Source: Acanthornis magna (Eukaryota > Chordata > Aves > Passeriformes > Acanthizidae). From it: a stretch of 64,000 nt of DNA. The position numbers were made by a program, and so were the translations under genes. The first letter of the stretch is position 1. Every line of letters begins with the position of its first letter. Positions 13,161 to 28,100 of the stretch are shown piece by piece. Below the pieces are notes generated by a model that ran no database searches, was not told the origin of the DNA, and saw only the letters and a list, made by a program, of their open reading frames with translations. The stretch covers positions 7,413,501 through 7,477,500 of the forward strand of contig JAWUZG010000018.1 in NCBI GenBank assembly GCA_036785705.1, in the 5' to 3' direction.

Positions 13161-16100
13161 AACCTTGGCCATTTAGATATCTTACCTAGTCCAAAAAGAA
13201 GATAAGCTTCCAGCCAGACGCTGGTTTGGTTTTTTTAAATTTCCTAATTAACACTGGTTTCCCTGTCCTTATTTCACTGACACAGGATCTCCAAAAGCCA
13301 AGAAAGTATCTAGGCCATTTGTGTTTCTTCCCTGGTTCACTATGAGATGCAGAGGACAAGGAGTGATGGATTTGTGGTTGGCTGGGGCTTTATGGCAGAT
13401 CTACTCTGACAATACAGCCCCAGTTTCTAATCCTCTCCTTTTCTGAGTCCATCTGCCCAATGGCACGACCACAGCCTAGCTATGGCTCTATCCCCCCACT
13501 GTACACACTGTATGAACCCAAAGCAAGGCTGATCTCAAAGACATTTCCTCCAAAGACTTTTCCAGTTTGTTTTTAGCTGCTGGCATTGCATCGTCTCCAC
13601 TCCAGAATTTCTCCAGCTACATAAGCTTCTGTTCTTCCTTTCTGCATTCACCCTAATTTTAATTCCTGTCATCAGCTGTTCCCTCCGCCTTCTCTCTCTC
13701 AGGTCTGTCATAGCCTTTTATCTCAAGTACATCCTAACCTCGTTTAGCTCAACAGTTTTATTTTCATGTCACATGATTGCGTACGCTAAAGGAAGAATTT
13801 TTTCTAGTGCCAGTGAAATGAGCAAGGTACAAGTTTCAAAGCAGTCGGTGCAGCAGACCTGTGTGCCATGATCAGCTCCTGGATGCACCAGTGAGAGACG
13901 TGTTCTCAGCACTCAGCAAAGTCAAACCATGGTTCTTTTCTGTCTGAGTAATGCCAGCCTTATGTGAGGAAACCGAGTAACCCTTGTGGGAGGCGATAAA
14001 CCCATGCCTATCAGAGGGGCCACTGAGTCTTCTTCCATCCTTTCAATCTCTGAACAGATGCTGATGTGAAGGGGGAAAAAAGTCATTTCCTGACCCAGCA
14101 GCTCTGTTTTGTTGTACATTTCTGTGTACAGGTCCTGCACAGGAAGGAGGACTCTCACTAAAATTTGCAGCCATCTCTGCCTTGCTGTCACATTAGTCTG
14201 AATTTACATGCTGCTGAAGAGTTGGAATTGGAGCCTGGCTTAGTGCAAGCAGCCCCTGTGCCTGGCTCGGTCCAGGGTGGCAGTGGCCTGGTGAGTGCTG
14301 CACTCTGCCAGCTGGGTTTGGCTGAAGACATGAACACCTTCAAGGCAAAATGGAAAAAGATGCAAGACAGGGCCGTTCTGAGGTGTATAGGCTGTTTCTA
14401 GCTAGTCAGGGACACATTTTTTGTGTCCAGACAGGAGACATCCCCATCTCTTTTCTGCCCAGAGGAGCTCTACAGCTGCACTGTGAGTATAATAACACAT
14501 GGTAAGTGCTGTTCCATGCAGAGAACGAGCTCAGGTAAGAAGTACTCTATATTGTCAGATGTTCCAAGTAATTATCTTTTCCTTCCACAATCACAACAAC
14601 CAAAAAAAAAAAAAAAAAAAAGGAAAAAAAAAGAAAAAAAAAAAGAAAAAACCAACAAAAAACCCCATAAACATTTTCAAAAAACCTTAATTTTTTTTAA
14701 GCTAACCAGGATTTCTGGTCATAAAGACTAATGGCAAAGGCAAGCGTTTTTTCCTTTGCATGAAAATTCTTGGAGCAGCATGCAAACAGACCTTCTTGTG
14801 GTATTAATATTGCCCCATTTATGCTGAAGCTATGCAAACAGAGACATATAAAATCGTGCTCCTAAAAACTTAGGTTGCCAATAAATATTTTTACCACTTT
14901 TAATTTATACTGTTTGCAACTTTTCCCCCTTGCAGAAAAGTGATCCCAGAATGCAAGCTAAGTTATTCTGAGGCTACTGAAGCTATCAGAAATTTAAAAT
15001 AAAGATCATTTGTGTTCCTCTGAACTTAACCAGTTGCTTGTTTGAGAAGATTTGACTTGGCAGTTTGCAAAGCTTCATCTCATGGACCACTGGAAAAAAA
15101 ACCCCAAAACTTTTAGCTTCAATTGATAGCAAGCAGCCTTGTTTACTGCCTCAGGGGATTTGAGTTCCCATCTTGACCTTACTGTATATGGCCTTGCTGC
15201 AAATATTGGGTGTATTTTCACGAGATTACTACTCTCCAGTTAGATATCTTGATATCTCAGTATTAAAAATGTCTCAGTTTTAAATAGATTTAATGTGCTT
15301 TGCTCCATAAAGATATCAACCTGTATTCCATTAAAACAAAAACATAGCTTCAGGCTTCCTTTACAAGCTTACTGAGTTAATGGAAGTTACAAATTCTCAC
15401 CACACTGAAAAACTGGTGTGAAAATCAGCACTTTTATTCCGGTGCCTACATAGTGCCTGCTGGATTTACTGTCTAATTTTCACAGTGCTTAAGGTGATAT
15501 TCATCTTAAAAAGGTACAAGCTGTGCCTCAAATAGCTGGCTTATAAGTAAGAACATGGTTTGAAGTAATGAACCTGGGCCTTTAAAAGTTTTTTTTAAGG
15601 CTTTTGGGTTCAAACTCCAAAATTTTATTCATATTCAACAGGAGGAGAAAAAAGATAGCTGAAGTTCTCACACAATACTTGAATATGTGAGCTGTGGAAT
15701 TCAAAGGAAAAAACAGAAGATTGTGACAAAAGCAGGGGAGCTTGCAGCTCAGTGTGCCTCAGGCGTTGCTGAAACTGGTTCTGAGTTGTTATATTTACAG
15801 TTTAGTGAATAGAAAGAGAGAATACTTAGAAGGTCATGGGCAATCTGACTTGCTTCATTTTTGAGTGTTTGACAGCAAATTTTTGACTGCTCTTTTAGAC
15901 ACATGCATAAATGCTCATACTTCTATTAAAGTATAGATTTCATACGATTTTGATTTCTGTCACTTTTTCATGTAACAAGGATGTTAATTATGGCAATTTT
16001 GATATTATCTATTCTAATACCAGTTATTTACTAAAGAATCCAATTATTTTTATTTGGCCCTTGCTTTGGTTTTAAGCAGCATTCAAATGATGTAGCTCCT

Positions 16101-19100
16101 AACTGACTGGTGCTATAATTTTGGGACATAAGCCCATAAAACTTCACGCATTGGCAAGCCTCTGATCTCCTTTCATTCCAAAACTCTCCTCCTTGAGATG
16201 AAAACAAAGAAGAAATATTTGCAATTATAATGTCGTAAACTTCTATTTGCTTGTTACATGTTTTCAGCTCTCAGCCTGGAACTGAGGATGATGGATTGAA
16301 ATCTGCCAGCTTGTTAATGAGGCAGCTTCCCCTCGGGGAGGGGGAAGATCTGGGCAAACAGGTACAACTGCAAGAGGAGACAGCTGCAATCAAAGCATCT
16401 TCTCCGAGGGCCTGGTTGTTCTGGGGGTGGAAGTACCCAGCTGTGAGCACTTCTCAGCTCTGCATGGTCAGCACAGGGCAGCTGTGGGCTCCAGTGAGTT
16501 ACCTCGATATCTCCCAGAGCACAGGTCATGGGTACCGTGAACAGACCCTGCATGGCTGTTAAATTGTGCCTCAGTGCTGGGGGTTTGCGTCTCTCTGCAG
16601 CCTTTTCCTCCAGGAAGAGTTTTGTGCATCTGCATGGAACAAAACAAAACAGAACCAAAAGCTGGAAAAGAGAAAGTGAACATGAGAAAAACAGGCAAAA
16701 AGAGGCAGACACTGGCAAATGTCACTGTTTAACAAAGCTCAATGTTGATGGAGGTCAATGAAGCTGTTTGGCAATTAGCCTTTGGCTGTATGAAGAAAGC
16801 ACTTTTGACTAACTCTTATTCTGCAGAGGTTAGTGTTATATACACTCCCAAAGTCCTCCTATGCCACCCAGCTTGCAAGCATAAAGCCAGGAAAAAATTA
16901 TACTTTTTGCCAGTTGGCTATATAATTTTCAGTGGCCAAAAGCCAGCTAGTTGCTAATTGTTATTGCAGTGAAACTGAAAACAAAGCTCTTGGTATGAAT
17001 ACTTGGACTGTTTGTTATATTCCCCCTTGAAATTCTTCAGGAAGTGCCACGAAGTGCAGCTCACACCCACAGCTCCCAGAAGGGAGGAACGGGGTGCCTG
17101 TATCTGCACACAGCACCTGGTCTGCAGCCTTGGAGAATATTTTCCAAAGGCTTTCTGCAGTTGGGATTAGCTGTCTGCTAAGAAATTCAGTTATTTAGGT
17201 ACTGTGCATGCTTAGAGTATTTTCCAAAAATTAGTGTTCGTAGGTCCACGGAGGCCCCAGAAAAAGTGTGTGAGAGGAGAGAGCTGGTGAAAGGTGGAAT
17301 TGTTTTCTACAGTAAGGGAGATAACTCACATCTATTTGTTACCATTTGTGGAAGAAGCTCCCGAGGCAAGGAACAAGTCTTTGTTTGGTATTTGTGTAGC
17401 AGCCAGAACAATGGAGTGTCAATCCATGACAGGGAAAGCAAGGCACTTCCATCATTCAAGTAAATAATAATGGCTATTTCCAGGGCTGACTGAACAGGCA
17501 GTAGTACATCCCCCATGCTCATCCTGTTCGTCACAACCGCCTAAAGTAAACCCGAGGGAAATGTGTCTAGGATCATTCTTATCCCCTCCTTCACACAATC
17601 CACTCCACAGGACAGCAACTGAAAAAAGGATTGTGTCTTAGTAAATTCAGACATATTGATAGGCACCTCCAAAATTGCTTGATCTCTGTGTAGTTACAGA
17701 ACTGAAGGCAGATCTGTGAACCAAAGTTTTGTTGTTCTTAGTTATGTTCTTCCAAATACAAATTGATTGTTTCTCCATCAGCTGCTTTTGCTATGCCCAC
17801 AGAACCTCTAGCAAGGGTACAAAAGGTAAGGCATCAAAGGGGGAACATAATTCCAGCTACACCTTTAGCACCCATAAAGGCACCAAACAAATACACATAT
17901 TTGTCGGACTTCTACCTGCTAATGGTCTTCCCCTCAGGGGTGTCACTAGTTGCAATGGAAAGAGGAAAAAAAAAAATAAGGGACCTTGTGTACTAGAATT
18001 GAAGGACAGTATGTCAGAGGTGAGCAATAAATAATGAAAATGGTGAACTTTGAAACAAAGAGACAAAGAACATCTTTTATATTTGCCAGCAAAGGAAAGC
18101 TGTGGTGAAAACCAGCTGTGGATGCTTACAATGAATCAAGCCTATCTAAAACCCTCAGAGGAATTTATACCTTTGATTTTATGATCAATTAAACTATTTA
18201 TTTGATATAGGCTAATGCTTAATATTGTTCATGCAAACATCAAGAGTGTTCCGTGATTACCTAAAACCTTCTCTAAAAAATTGCACTTCAGAATATCTAC
18301 CAGTTGGATGGGCAAATATTTTATCTTTGGTATATACTATTATGTATATATGGACATATGCATATGGATAAAGGATATATGTGTTATGTATCCTTGTGCA
18401 TATGTAGCTAGCACACAGAATCAGAAACTGGATCCAACTTTGAGACATTGTCCTTTCTCCAATGCAATTTAAAAGGTTTATCAGCAAATACTTAGGCAAG
18501 AATTTCTGCAAGCAATAGTCTAATTGGATGTAAGAGGATGGCTCATGTTAGGTAAATAATCTGCACACATTTGCAAGATCAAAGCCTTACTTAGGGCAAT
18601 TCACACGTTGTGAAAAACACTGAGAGACAAAGAGAAAGAAAGGATAAGCACAATAGTGAAAGAAACATGACATGGCACGTTAACATAATAAACTATTTTG
18701 AAGGTAAAGGTGTCATTCTAAAAACTATTAATGATGTTATTAATCTCCATAGTGGATGTGTCTACCACCGTTTGTCACTCATTATTCAAAATAATAACAC
18801 AAAGAGGAATATATTAGAAATGAAAAGAAAAAAAAAACCCAAAACTTCACTGTGCATAAACAAAAGAGAGAAATGTCTTTCCTGCTCCAGAAATTACTAA
18901 AGGGGCAATCTCTGTCCTTGCTGTTACTGTTATTACGGAGAACTGAGAAACGCTCAAGACACTGACCAAGTTCAAATCACGGGGACAGGTGATTTGATCA
19001 AGGTGGTCAGTGCTGCTGTCCCCCGCTCTCCACCCTCATCTTCAAGGGCTCACCGAGCCACGTTGCCTCTGGGAAACCCTGGGAGATTTTGCTCAGGGAA

Positions 19101-22100
19101 AAATAGATGTCTCCCAATCTCAACAGCTGCTCTATGCAGAATCATTGGTGCAAATATATCTTAAGTTGTGGTTTGTGTCCAAGCTATCGTTAGCTTAGTT
19201 TGTATCCCCAGCCACTTCCTCGTCATTCCCTGTGTCAACTTAGGTTGTACTGTCAGCCTCGAGTACTCAAATATCCATAGGTAAAGAAAAAATAGATTAA
19301 TCTGTGATTTAAAGATGAGTATGTTTAGAGGTTTTAGCTGGTCCTTGGATTTCTGTAATGTCAAGAAATGCATTTTTAGGTTTATCTTGGTGAATGATAA
19401 GATCATGAGTTAACCACTTAGTTTAGAGATGCTGCAAATCTGCTGTAATATTTCTCCAGTTTTTATGAACTTAGACAAAATGCCCAATACCATCAGCTTT
19501 AGAAACAGTGTTCAAGTCATATGGCAAAATTATGCCTCCTGATGTCTAAACACCCAGACACAGGAGCAGAGACTTCAGAGAAATTTCATCCTGGCCACAG
19601 AAGTGGGTCTGTTGCAGGTCTTGTTGGAAACATCCATTCATATCGGATTTTTTTAGATTTTTTTTTACTTCTGCCAATATTGCTTTAAAACAAAACTCTT
19701 AAGATGAGTGGAAAACAAACAGGCAACAGAACAAGCTAAGCCAATGTGGCATCACAAATTCACATAATTATAACTTCTCTGGAAGATTCATTCAGCTGTG
19801 GATTTGATAATATTCCTCAACTAAAAATGCCTAACACTTGTGTAGTATTTTTTTTAATGTTTTTACAAAGGCTGCTATGTATTATATATGCTATACATAT
19901 TTCTGCTTTCATTTGTATTTTACATACATGATCATTCAAATAAAAATCACAGTGAAGTGGGATACTTGAAAGCATTTCTACAGCAGAATTTTAATTGCCT
20001 AGAAAGAAATGTATTCAGGTCATCAAAGAATGAAGCAGCTTGAACAGTTTAACACTGAATTCTGCTAGTTGCTCCGATTGCTAATGCAGGCCTAAAATCA
20101 TCCACTATTATGATTGTCTACAGGGAATTTGCCAGCAATAATACATTTTTATTATACAGTTTCGGGCACACCCCAAAACAGACTTCAGCAGGGGGAGAAG
20201 CAGAGGAGGACTCCCAGGGTGTAGACAGTCCTTGGGAGAAAAAAAGCCAACTCCAAAGAAACTGCTGAGAACTCTGTTTTCTCTAAGTTATAATGTATTT
20301 ATTTACCTTTAGCCAGAGATGTCCTGTTTAATGACTGTAAGGTAGCACCTTGTTAGTTGAGAAAAGAATTTCAGCTTTCAGGCAACCAGAAAACCTTTGG
20401 GCCACCTTGCAGAGAGATGTGCGTGGCATGCAGGAGTGTACCAAAAATTCCTGCAGTGTCACAGGGTGCTGCAGCCAGGCTTCCTGGAAGGTCTGTCTAG
20501 ATCTCACAGAGGACACATTGCACCAGAACCACCTTAGGGAAGTATTTTTAAACACAGAGGCAGGGCCCCCTGTGCTCTGAGGGCCTGGGGATTTGACATG
20601 TAACCACCTTTTGTCATAAAAATGTTTCAGCTTTCCTTCCTTAAAAATGTGCGTGGCTCTGCTTTATGAGTGAGAAAAAGCTTGAAAGCATCTGAGCAAC
20701 AGAAGTGCTCCTGAGACACAACTACAGCCTCGAAATCTGTTGTTTCCTGTTATGTTCTAAACCCCAGCAGTCTGGGCATAAAAGTGACTGGTTTGCTCCA
20801 GGCAGACATCACAGGGGGGGTTTTCTGTCCCCTTCTCAGTGAGGACTTGCCTCTTGCTGTTCCACTTTGCCCGCAGAGAGAAGTCAGCTGGGCAACAGTG
20901 TTTGTACTCTCTGCTCTGTTTTATGGAGATGGACATCAGTGTAACAGAGAGCCACTTATTATGGCTTTGTCAGAGACCTTTCCCCTGGTGTAATCATAAT
21001 TACCTTGCATAGCTAGGCTATAATTACTGTCTGTGTAATGTCAATGTGATTAATGATCATTCTTTCATTGTGAAATAACATTTTTACAATTGCTTTTAGA
21101 ATCTGAAAAGTAAAAATTAGATCTATATTTCGTTGTTTTCTAATCTTGTGTGTGCTCTTCTTGGATTTCTAATCTTAAAATTATATTAACACCAGTGTCC
21201 GGATTTTCAGCCTTGGTTGCAGCCACATCTCACTATTTCCAGACACAGCACAACATTTTGAAATGTAGAATTTTTTAAAATCTCTTGTTTGCTACAGAAA
21301 GGCTGCTTTGGGTCTTCAACATTGCTGCTGATAATGACAGTTGTTCCTGCAGAAATCTCCCATGACAATTTATTATGGGACTGTTTTGTACTAAAACTTC
21401 TTTGTGTATGGCCTTTCCTGCAGTGGGTGATGCAGAACATGTGGAAGGCAAAGACAGAATGGAAATGCCAAGAGAGGTTTGCCCCATGCTCTAAGATGAG
21501 GAATAAAACAATGAACTATGACTTATGAGAGTACCTGAAATCCAGCGGTCACTTCCCTGCCTGCTCATGTACTTCTGGTGTGACTCATAGAACCAAATAT
21601 CTAAAAGTTTTCAGCATCACTGTTTAATACCCTTTCAGAGACTGGTCTTTCTGGTCCTTTTTATCTTTACCTTTCTTTCATGGGCTGGGGCGCGGGAGAT
21701 TAGGAAATTATAATTTACCTTTCTTTCCTTGGTGGGAATAGGTGTGAGAGGATTAAGAAGGTTTTTCACCTCCCCTTCATCGTTCATACAGTTTGGCTAA
21801 AAGAATTGTTCCACTTGTAAAACCAAGTGATTACTAACACACTCACTAGTTCTCGGATCATCTGAAACATTAGTTAGAAAATCAAAGGTCTTTTCTAGCT
21901 GGGAAGAGAAGTCTTTACATGAAGTACTAAAATAGAAGCACTCCTGCATTCTGCAACCCTCTATAACAGATCATTATGCAGAGACAGACCGGGTTCCAAG
22001 TTTTCTACAGGGTAAGGCTAACAATGTTTTAGTGAAGAGAAGACCAAGGACTAAGCTCCTGAAACATCTAAGTAGGTGCTGTCTTTTCCACAATAAAACA

Positions 22101-25100
22101 TTTCTTATATTTTGAAGTTATTTCAAGTTTTGTGACTTATTTTTGTGTGTAATGTGAACAAAGTGCCAGATAGTTTCTTTTTTCTCCAGATCAGTCATAT
22201 TTCTTTTTTCTTCTTCCTAAGAGTCCAAGTCACTGTTGTTCCACATATTTCCCATTCAGCTAAAGATGTTTAGATTCTTTCTTTTTGTTTTGAATTATCC
22301 TGCTTTGCTTTTTAGGTATCAACACCTCTAAGTTTGCCTTGGACTGCCTTGAATTTAAACATGTGCTGGAGGAAGGTGTTAAGCAATACAGTCAAAGAAA
22401 AAATGTAGACAGTACACACTAGGTACAGCACATGACTGAACACCCTGAGCTACAGCGGCTCCCACGATGAACTTCCATTTGTTAACCTATTTTTTACTGT
22501 ATCACACTGAATTGTGATTCCATATCCACAGACTTCAAGCTGTTCTGACCTCACTGAGTGAATTAAAGCAGGACTAGACAACATGACTGTGGTGTTGTTA
22601 GCACATACTGTGCCACGTGTGACAAGATGGATCCAGCCAGCACAGTTTTTGTTGCTGATACACTGCACTGCTCAGTGGGACCCTAATTCTGGGACAGGTT
22701 TCTTATCTACTTTGTAATACAAATAGACCTAAACAGAGGGAACCACACAAGATAATAGACACACTTCTAATAATAGTAATCCATGTGACCATACAAGGTG
22801 GTGCAATTTAACACATAATTTTTCACATAAAGCTATATTTTTGCTTTGGAAATATGAGGGGAAATTTATATTGTTTCTTATCAGCACCTGGCTTAACATA
22901 GGCATGGTCTCAGATTGATTTTCCCTGTGCTTGCTCTCCTGTTCATTAGCTACAACCCAGGGAAAGTGCTTTAAAATCTTTGAATATGGATTTCTGCCTC
23001 CATAGCTCCTTGATTCCAAATGAAAGGTCTGATCTCTAAGGCTTCTGAGGTTTCAGACTTGTGAAGTATCTCACTTTAGCAGCTGCACCCATAAAATTGC
23101 ATATACAAGCAAATTAGTAGAGACCTGAATCTTTCCCTACTTCCTCATGAAAATTCTGGAGCAAAACCAGTCAGACTGATGTATTGCCATCTTCCCAGAT
23201 GTTTCTTACCACTGAACAGTCAATGGAATCGAGCATAAATGTTCCTGTGGGCATTCTAGGGCAAATCCAGTGGGATAAACTAGTTCCATGGTTGCTAGAC
23301 TTTGTGTTGAAGGGGATTTGTGAGTGGATTTGTTGTTCTTCTATGGTACTGATAACTCCTTTTGATGTCCTATTGCAGGGCTTTGTGCTGAGCAGTACTT
23401 CAGATGCCCAGGAGTTCCCATAGCTCTCCAAAAGACTACTGCAGGAAAAGCCAGCAGCAGGCACAGGCTTCTGCTTCCTGACGTGCTCATATAAGTGTGG
23501 GCAGTGGCTGAAATGAGCCTTTTTTTCCTCCTGGTTTGAGATTAGGAAATTAACTCACTATAGACAGAGAGGTGAGAATTCACAGTGACAATTAATACCA
23601 ACACCCAAAATCATCACCCTTGCACGGTAACCTAATGAGAAGGAGGGCAAGCAAAGTGCCTTAGCTTACACTTAACTAGGAACTGTTAAGGAACCTTTTA
23701 AAATTACCCCTTTGAATTCCATAGCAAGGACATAGCTAGAAAGTGTTAGCAGAGAACAGCTGCCCATGGCCCCAGACTCTGATACTTAATAACTTTTTTT
23801 GCTAGGTACCAGCTCCGTTCTGCCAGCTTCCCTCTCATTTTCTTCCAGGTTTTGACAAAAGATCTCTCCTTCTAGCTCAAGCTACAATTTTCCCGGCAAG
23901 TCAGTCCTGGTGAGAAGGTGTCTGACTTCAATATTTCTTAACAGAAACAGCACTTCTAGATTTACAAGACCCAAGAGAAAAGCTGCATTTAACCAGAGCA
24001 GTCTCTCTTGTAGGCAGAGTCTATAATCAGAGCTGTGAATTCTCACGTGCTGAGCATGGGACTTGCCCCGCTGGCTTCTCCCTGAGGTCCCTTGGTTAGG
24101 GATCTACCCACACAGTGCACTGTCTCCCCCATTTCCCCTTCGAGCAGAGCAGTCCAAAATTTGCTAACGAGCAGTAATTGATACAGGATGATGGATTTAG
24201 AGGGCTGGGGCCAGCAGGGCTGCCAGGGGTCCCATGTTCAAAGGAGCCACTGGAAACACGTTCCTCAGCTCCAGCCATGCACTATATCTTTTCCTGAGCA
24301 CCTGCATGAATAAAATATCTGCCTATGATGCTATTCATAGATCCATCCTAACATCTAACACACATATATATCTATCTGTCTAGTGCCCAGACAGATACTG
24401 CCCCTCAGCATTTGACTGGAAATGGAGGATTAACCCATCTGACTCTTACACAAACATTCAAAACCATGGCAGGGGTTACCTATACCTGTTTGAATTACAG
24501 AAACTATTCTGATGTGAAAATCATTTATACCCAAGAGCAGTGTGGTAAATGACAATTTGAGGCTGTTTGAGCAGGAAAGCCTGAATTCACTGTTTCTGGA
24601 ACCAAAATACTGTCTGGGACCAAAATACTGTTACTCATGCAGCAACCATGTCCATTAACAAGGCAAGAGAGGGTTTTGCTTTCCATCTCCATCTCTTGCA
24701 TCATGACTTCTCTTTATCTCAGTCCATTTCTAATAAAGGCTTCAAAACTTTTACAGTTCATAAGCATGGGTACTTTTTCTCCATTAAAATTAGGAAGGTC
24801 TCTAGTTTTAATGAGTTATATGTTGTGGCAGCAACTTAAAACTAATGAATTATGGAACAGGGGTTGGCAGCAGAGACCTACCATAAGTTACAGTGTGCCC
24901 AATTATACTAACAGGCTGGGTAGCAACAAGTGAATTGTTCCAACAGAATATAAACCAGCATAATTGTTTTCCTGCAATTTTTATATCAAATATCACTTGT
25001 TTTTGAAAACACATTTCTTCTTTCCTTTACCATAGCCTCCTGATGAGGGTAAGCTTAATCTATTCCTGATCAGTTTGTTGTACCCACTGGGAAAGAGAGA

Positions 25101-28100
25101 ACACATTGCTTATATGTGGATTAAGCTGCCTGTTTCCTCACAGATTTTCTCCTCTGATCTACCTTTAGGAAAGAAACCTGCCCAAGGGCTTTCTCATGGA
25201 CACAGTCAGCAGCATTAACTTTCAGTGTGGGTAGGTTATTACAAACCCTGAGTTGATACGGCTCGGACCAGCTGTCATCTTTTTGCTCATCTATATTCTA
25301 AAGCCCATAGTGAAAACACAGCACATCACAGGAGAAAAAAGGTCTCCTTGACAGCACAGCTCCAGAGCTTCCTTACAGGTAAGATGCAGTGGCACCACCT
25401 GTGTCTGTGTCAAGGGTTTTGCTGCGCAGTTCCTTCTGTGAGTGAACGCAGGTCCTTTTTTTTTATGGTTGGTGGGGTCCTTTCCCTGCTGTTGTTCCAT
25501 ATTACATAGCTTTAAAAAAAACAATTTAATTCATCACTGAGACCCTGTCTTTCACTGAGGCTCTTTTCTCCAGTTTTGGGCAAGGTGAAGGAATCACTAT
25601 ATATAAAAAGTGGCTTACAGCAGTTTTGACTTTTTACAGTAAGGATTGGAACCAAAGTAGCTTTATGATGATGATTTCTAATGATGGAGGTCCCCAGAAG
25701 AGACAGTTAAGGTAAAAAAATTAATTCACCAACACTGATTTGTACTCAGATAATATTTGGGGTGAAATTTTAAATAAAAGTCAACAAGGAACACAAGGGT
25801 AAAAGGAGTCTTTCAGTCTTTCAATTTGCCCTCTTGCAGGGGCACAGATTAAAAAGATATGACTGTTCTAGTAGAGAGACTTTACACATTTCTCACTCCA
25901 GAAGGTTGTAAAAATGGTGGTCTGGGGTATGTTTTATTTTACTTCATTTTATTTTATTTATTGCCTTATTTTCACAGACTTTTCTGAGCACAGAGCCTTC
26001 AAGTATTCCAGCAGTAAGTGGTCACTGAAAGAGGGCAATGACTGTGGCCCTTTAGGAGTCCCAGTGATGCACTTTGGCATTCCCAAACAGCCCCAAGCCA
26101 CGGCATCTGGCCACGCACCCTCTGAGCAGCAGGGCCTGGCGTGAGCAGCACCTCCAGCACCAGGAACACACAGGCTGTGCTCAGCCCCACCTCGGGACCG
26201 TGCGGTGCTATGACCTGAGAAGAACTCTGCAACAGCCTGGATTTCGGGGAGCATTGCTCTTCCACATGTAGCAGGGCATTTCCCTGCCGCCACCCCTGTG
26301 TGCAGCCCCTGCCCTGTGTGGTGTGAGCTCACTCCAGCAAAGAATGTGCAATCGAGATCTGCAGTTCAGATCCAGGAGCAGAATGCTGTCTTTAATTTAT
26401 AAAGCGTGCACACAAAGTGAACCCTCAATCTGATTTGCATTGTTTGTGCAGATACTATTTTCCTAGTATCAACACAGACTTATGCATATAATTTCATTTG
26501 TTTTGGTTGGGTTTTATAAATTTTAAAAATTCTTTTCAGCTTCTCCTGCACAACACCCTTCCTGTCTCTTCCTTTTTCTCAGTAAATTCAAATGCATGTG
26601 CGTGTGGTTGTACAGATAAATGTGCACGCACAGAGCCTCCATTCAACCTTGTGCTGCACTGGGGTTCCCAAACTGAGAATTTCCTGTTGCCCAACTCCAA
26701 CATTTCAGGAGCTGGAGCTCTCTCTATTTATATGTAAGTTGCTTCTAAATAATATTTCCTCCATCACATGAGAATTATTTCTGATTATGTTTCCTGCAGC
26801 ATTAGGGTTGGCAGGTGAGAAGGGACTTCAGGGATGATGACAGTGATTATTACTGCTACCTCCATCCCACAACAGCTTGAAGAAACTCATGATATCCCAT
26901 CTTTAGGCTCTACTGGTTACCAGAGAACTTTAAAAATTCTAATGAGCCAAATAATTTTTAAGAGGCAAAGCCACTTCATACTAGCATCAAATTCAAGCAA
27001 TATGCCTTTTAAAGTTCCTTATTAGTAAGGCAAAAGTATTTTAGATTTTCACTGCATTTTTCCATGTTGTACCATGTCCAGAATTTAGAAGATACTGCAT
27101 CTACCTGACAGATGTTTGAACACTGTGGTTCAGCAAGCCAAGTAGGTTACTGAGAAACATAAGAGTTTTGTACACAATAGTGTAAAATGTTATTATGGCT
27201 AGCAAACAAACTAGAAACAGAAACAAAATAGTCTATGCTTTATAAAATATGGTCAATTGTGGGTTATGACATTTCCTCTTTTCATCCAATGAATTGGCCA
27301 AGAAATAAAATCTGGATACTTTTATTACTGCTGTTTCAGTATAGGACATATTGTTAAACATGATCCCATTGTGACTGAAGGGTGTCCTGCAACAAATCTT
27401 GAGACTGGGAGGTTGATCAATGCCATCTGCTTCCAGGACTGGAGAACTCCTGGTCTGAGAATGCAACACAGGCACAAAGAAATGCAGTCCAGCCCCAGGA
27501 CTGGGTGGTCAATGGTGTAAGGACAACTTGTGAAAGAGTCTTCAAGGGACAGAGTTTCAAAGGTGGAACTTGGCATGCAGGAGCAGGGAGAAAAGTCAAA
27601 GGGCAGGAATGAGTAAGAAAAAAATTCAAATGCCAATTGTGGGAAACTGAGACACGGGAATCAGTAATGAAATACGATCAGAAGTGTATGGCATGAGAGA
27701 CCCCAAAAAGAGGCGGAGACACTTTACCAACTTGTTTGTGCAGAAGTTGGAAAAAATGTCATATTCTATTTGTTGTGTGTTTTGGATGGTTGAAAAACTT
27801 CTTGAAGTCTTCCAGCATTTCACAGGAAAAGATTCTGGGATTTTTCCTGGGGGTGTCAGAAGGGGGAGGCATCCTTTTTCATTTAACATTTTTAGTATTC
27901 AAATTAGAAGACTTTCAGCATCCTGGGGTGAGACTAAAAAGCCTTTCCCTAGGAAGCCTGGGAGCATATCAAAAATCAATGGCATGGAGGATGGAAAAAG
28001 TTTCAAAAATGTGAGACTGGCAGGAAATACTGGCACATTTCTGTCTGATATTTACTTTCTTGGCATGCAGCGGCTCTTTTAGCGCCAATGGAAAATCCTT

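Noticed and set aside
26790..26850. CR1-like gggttggcaggtgagaaggg
   Set aside because: Too short and imperfect to distinguish from chance.
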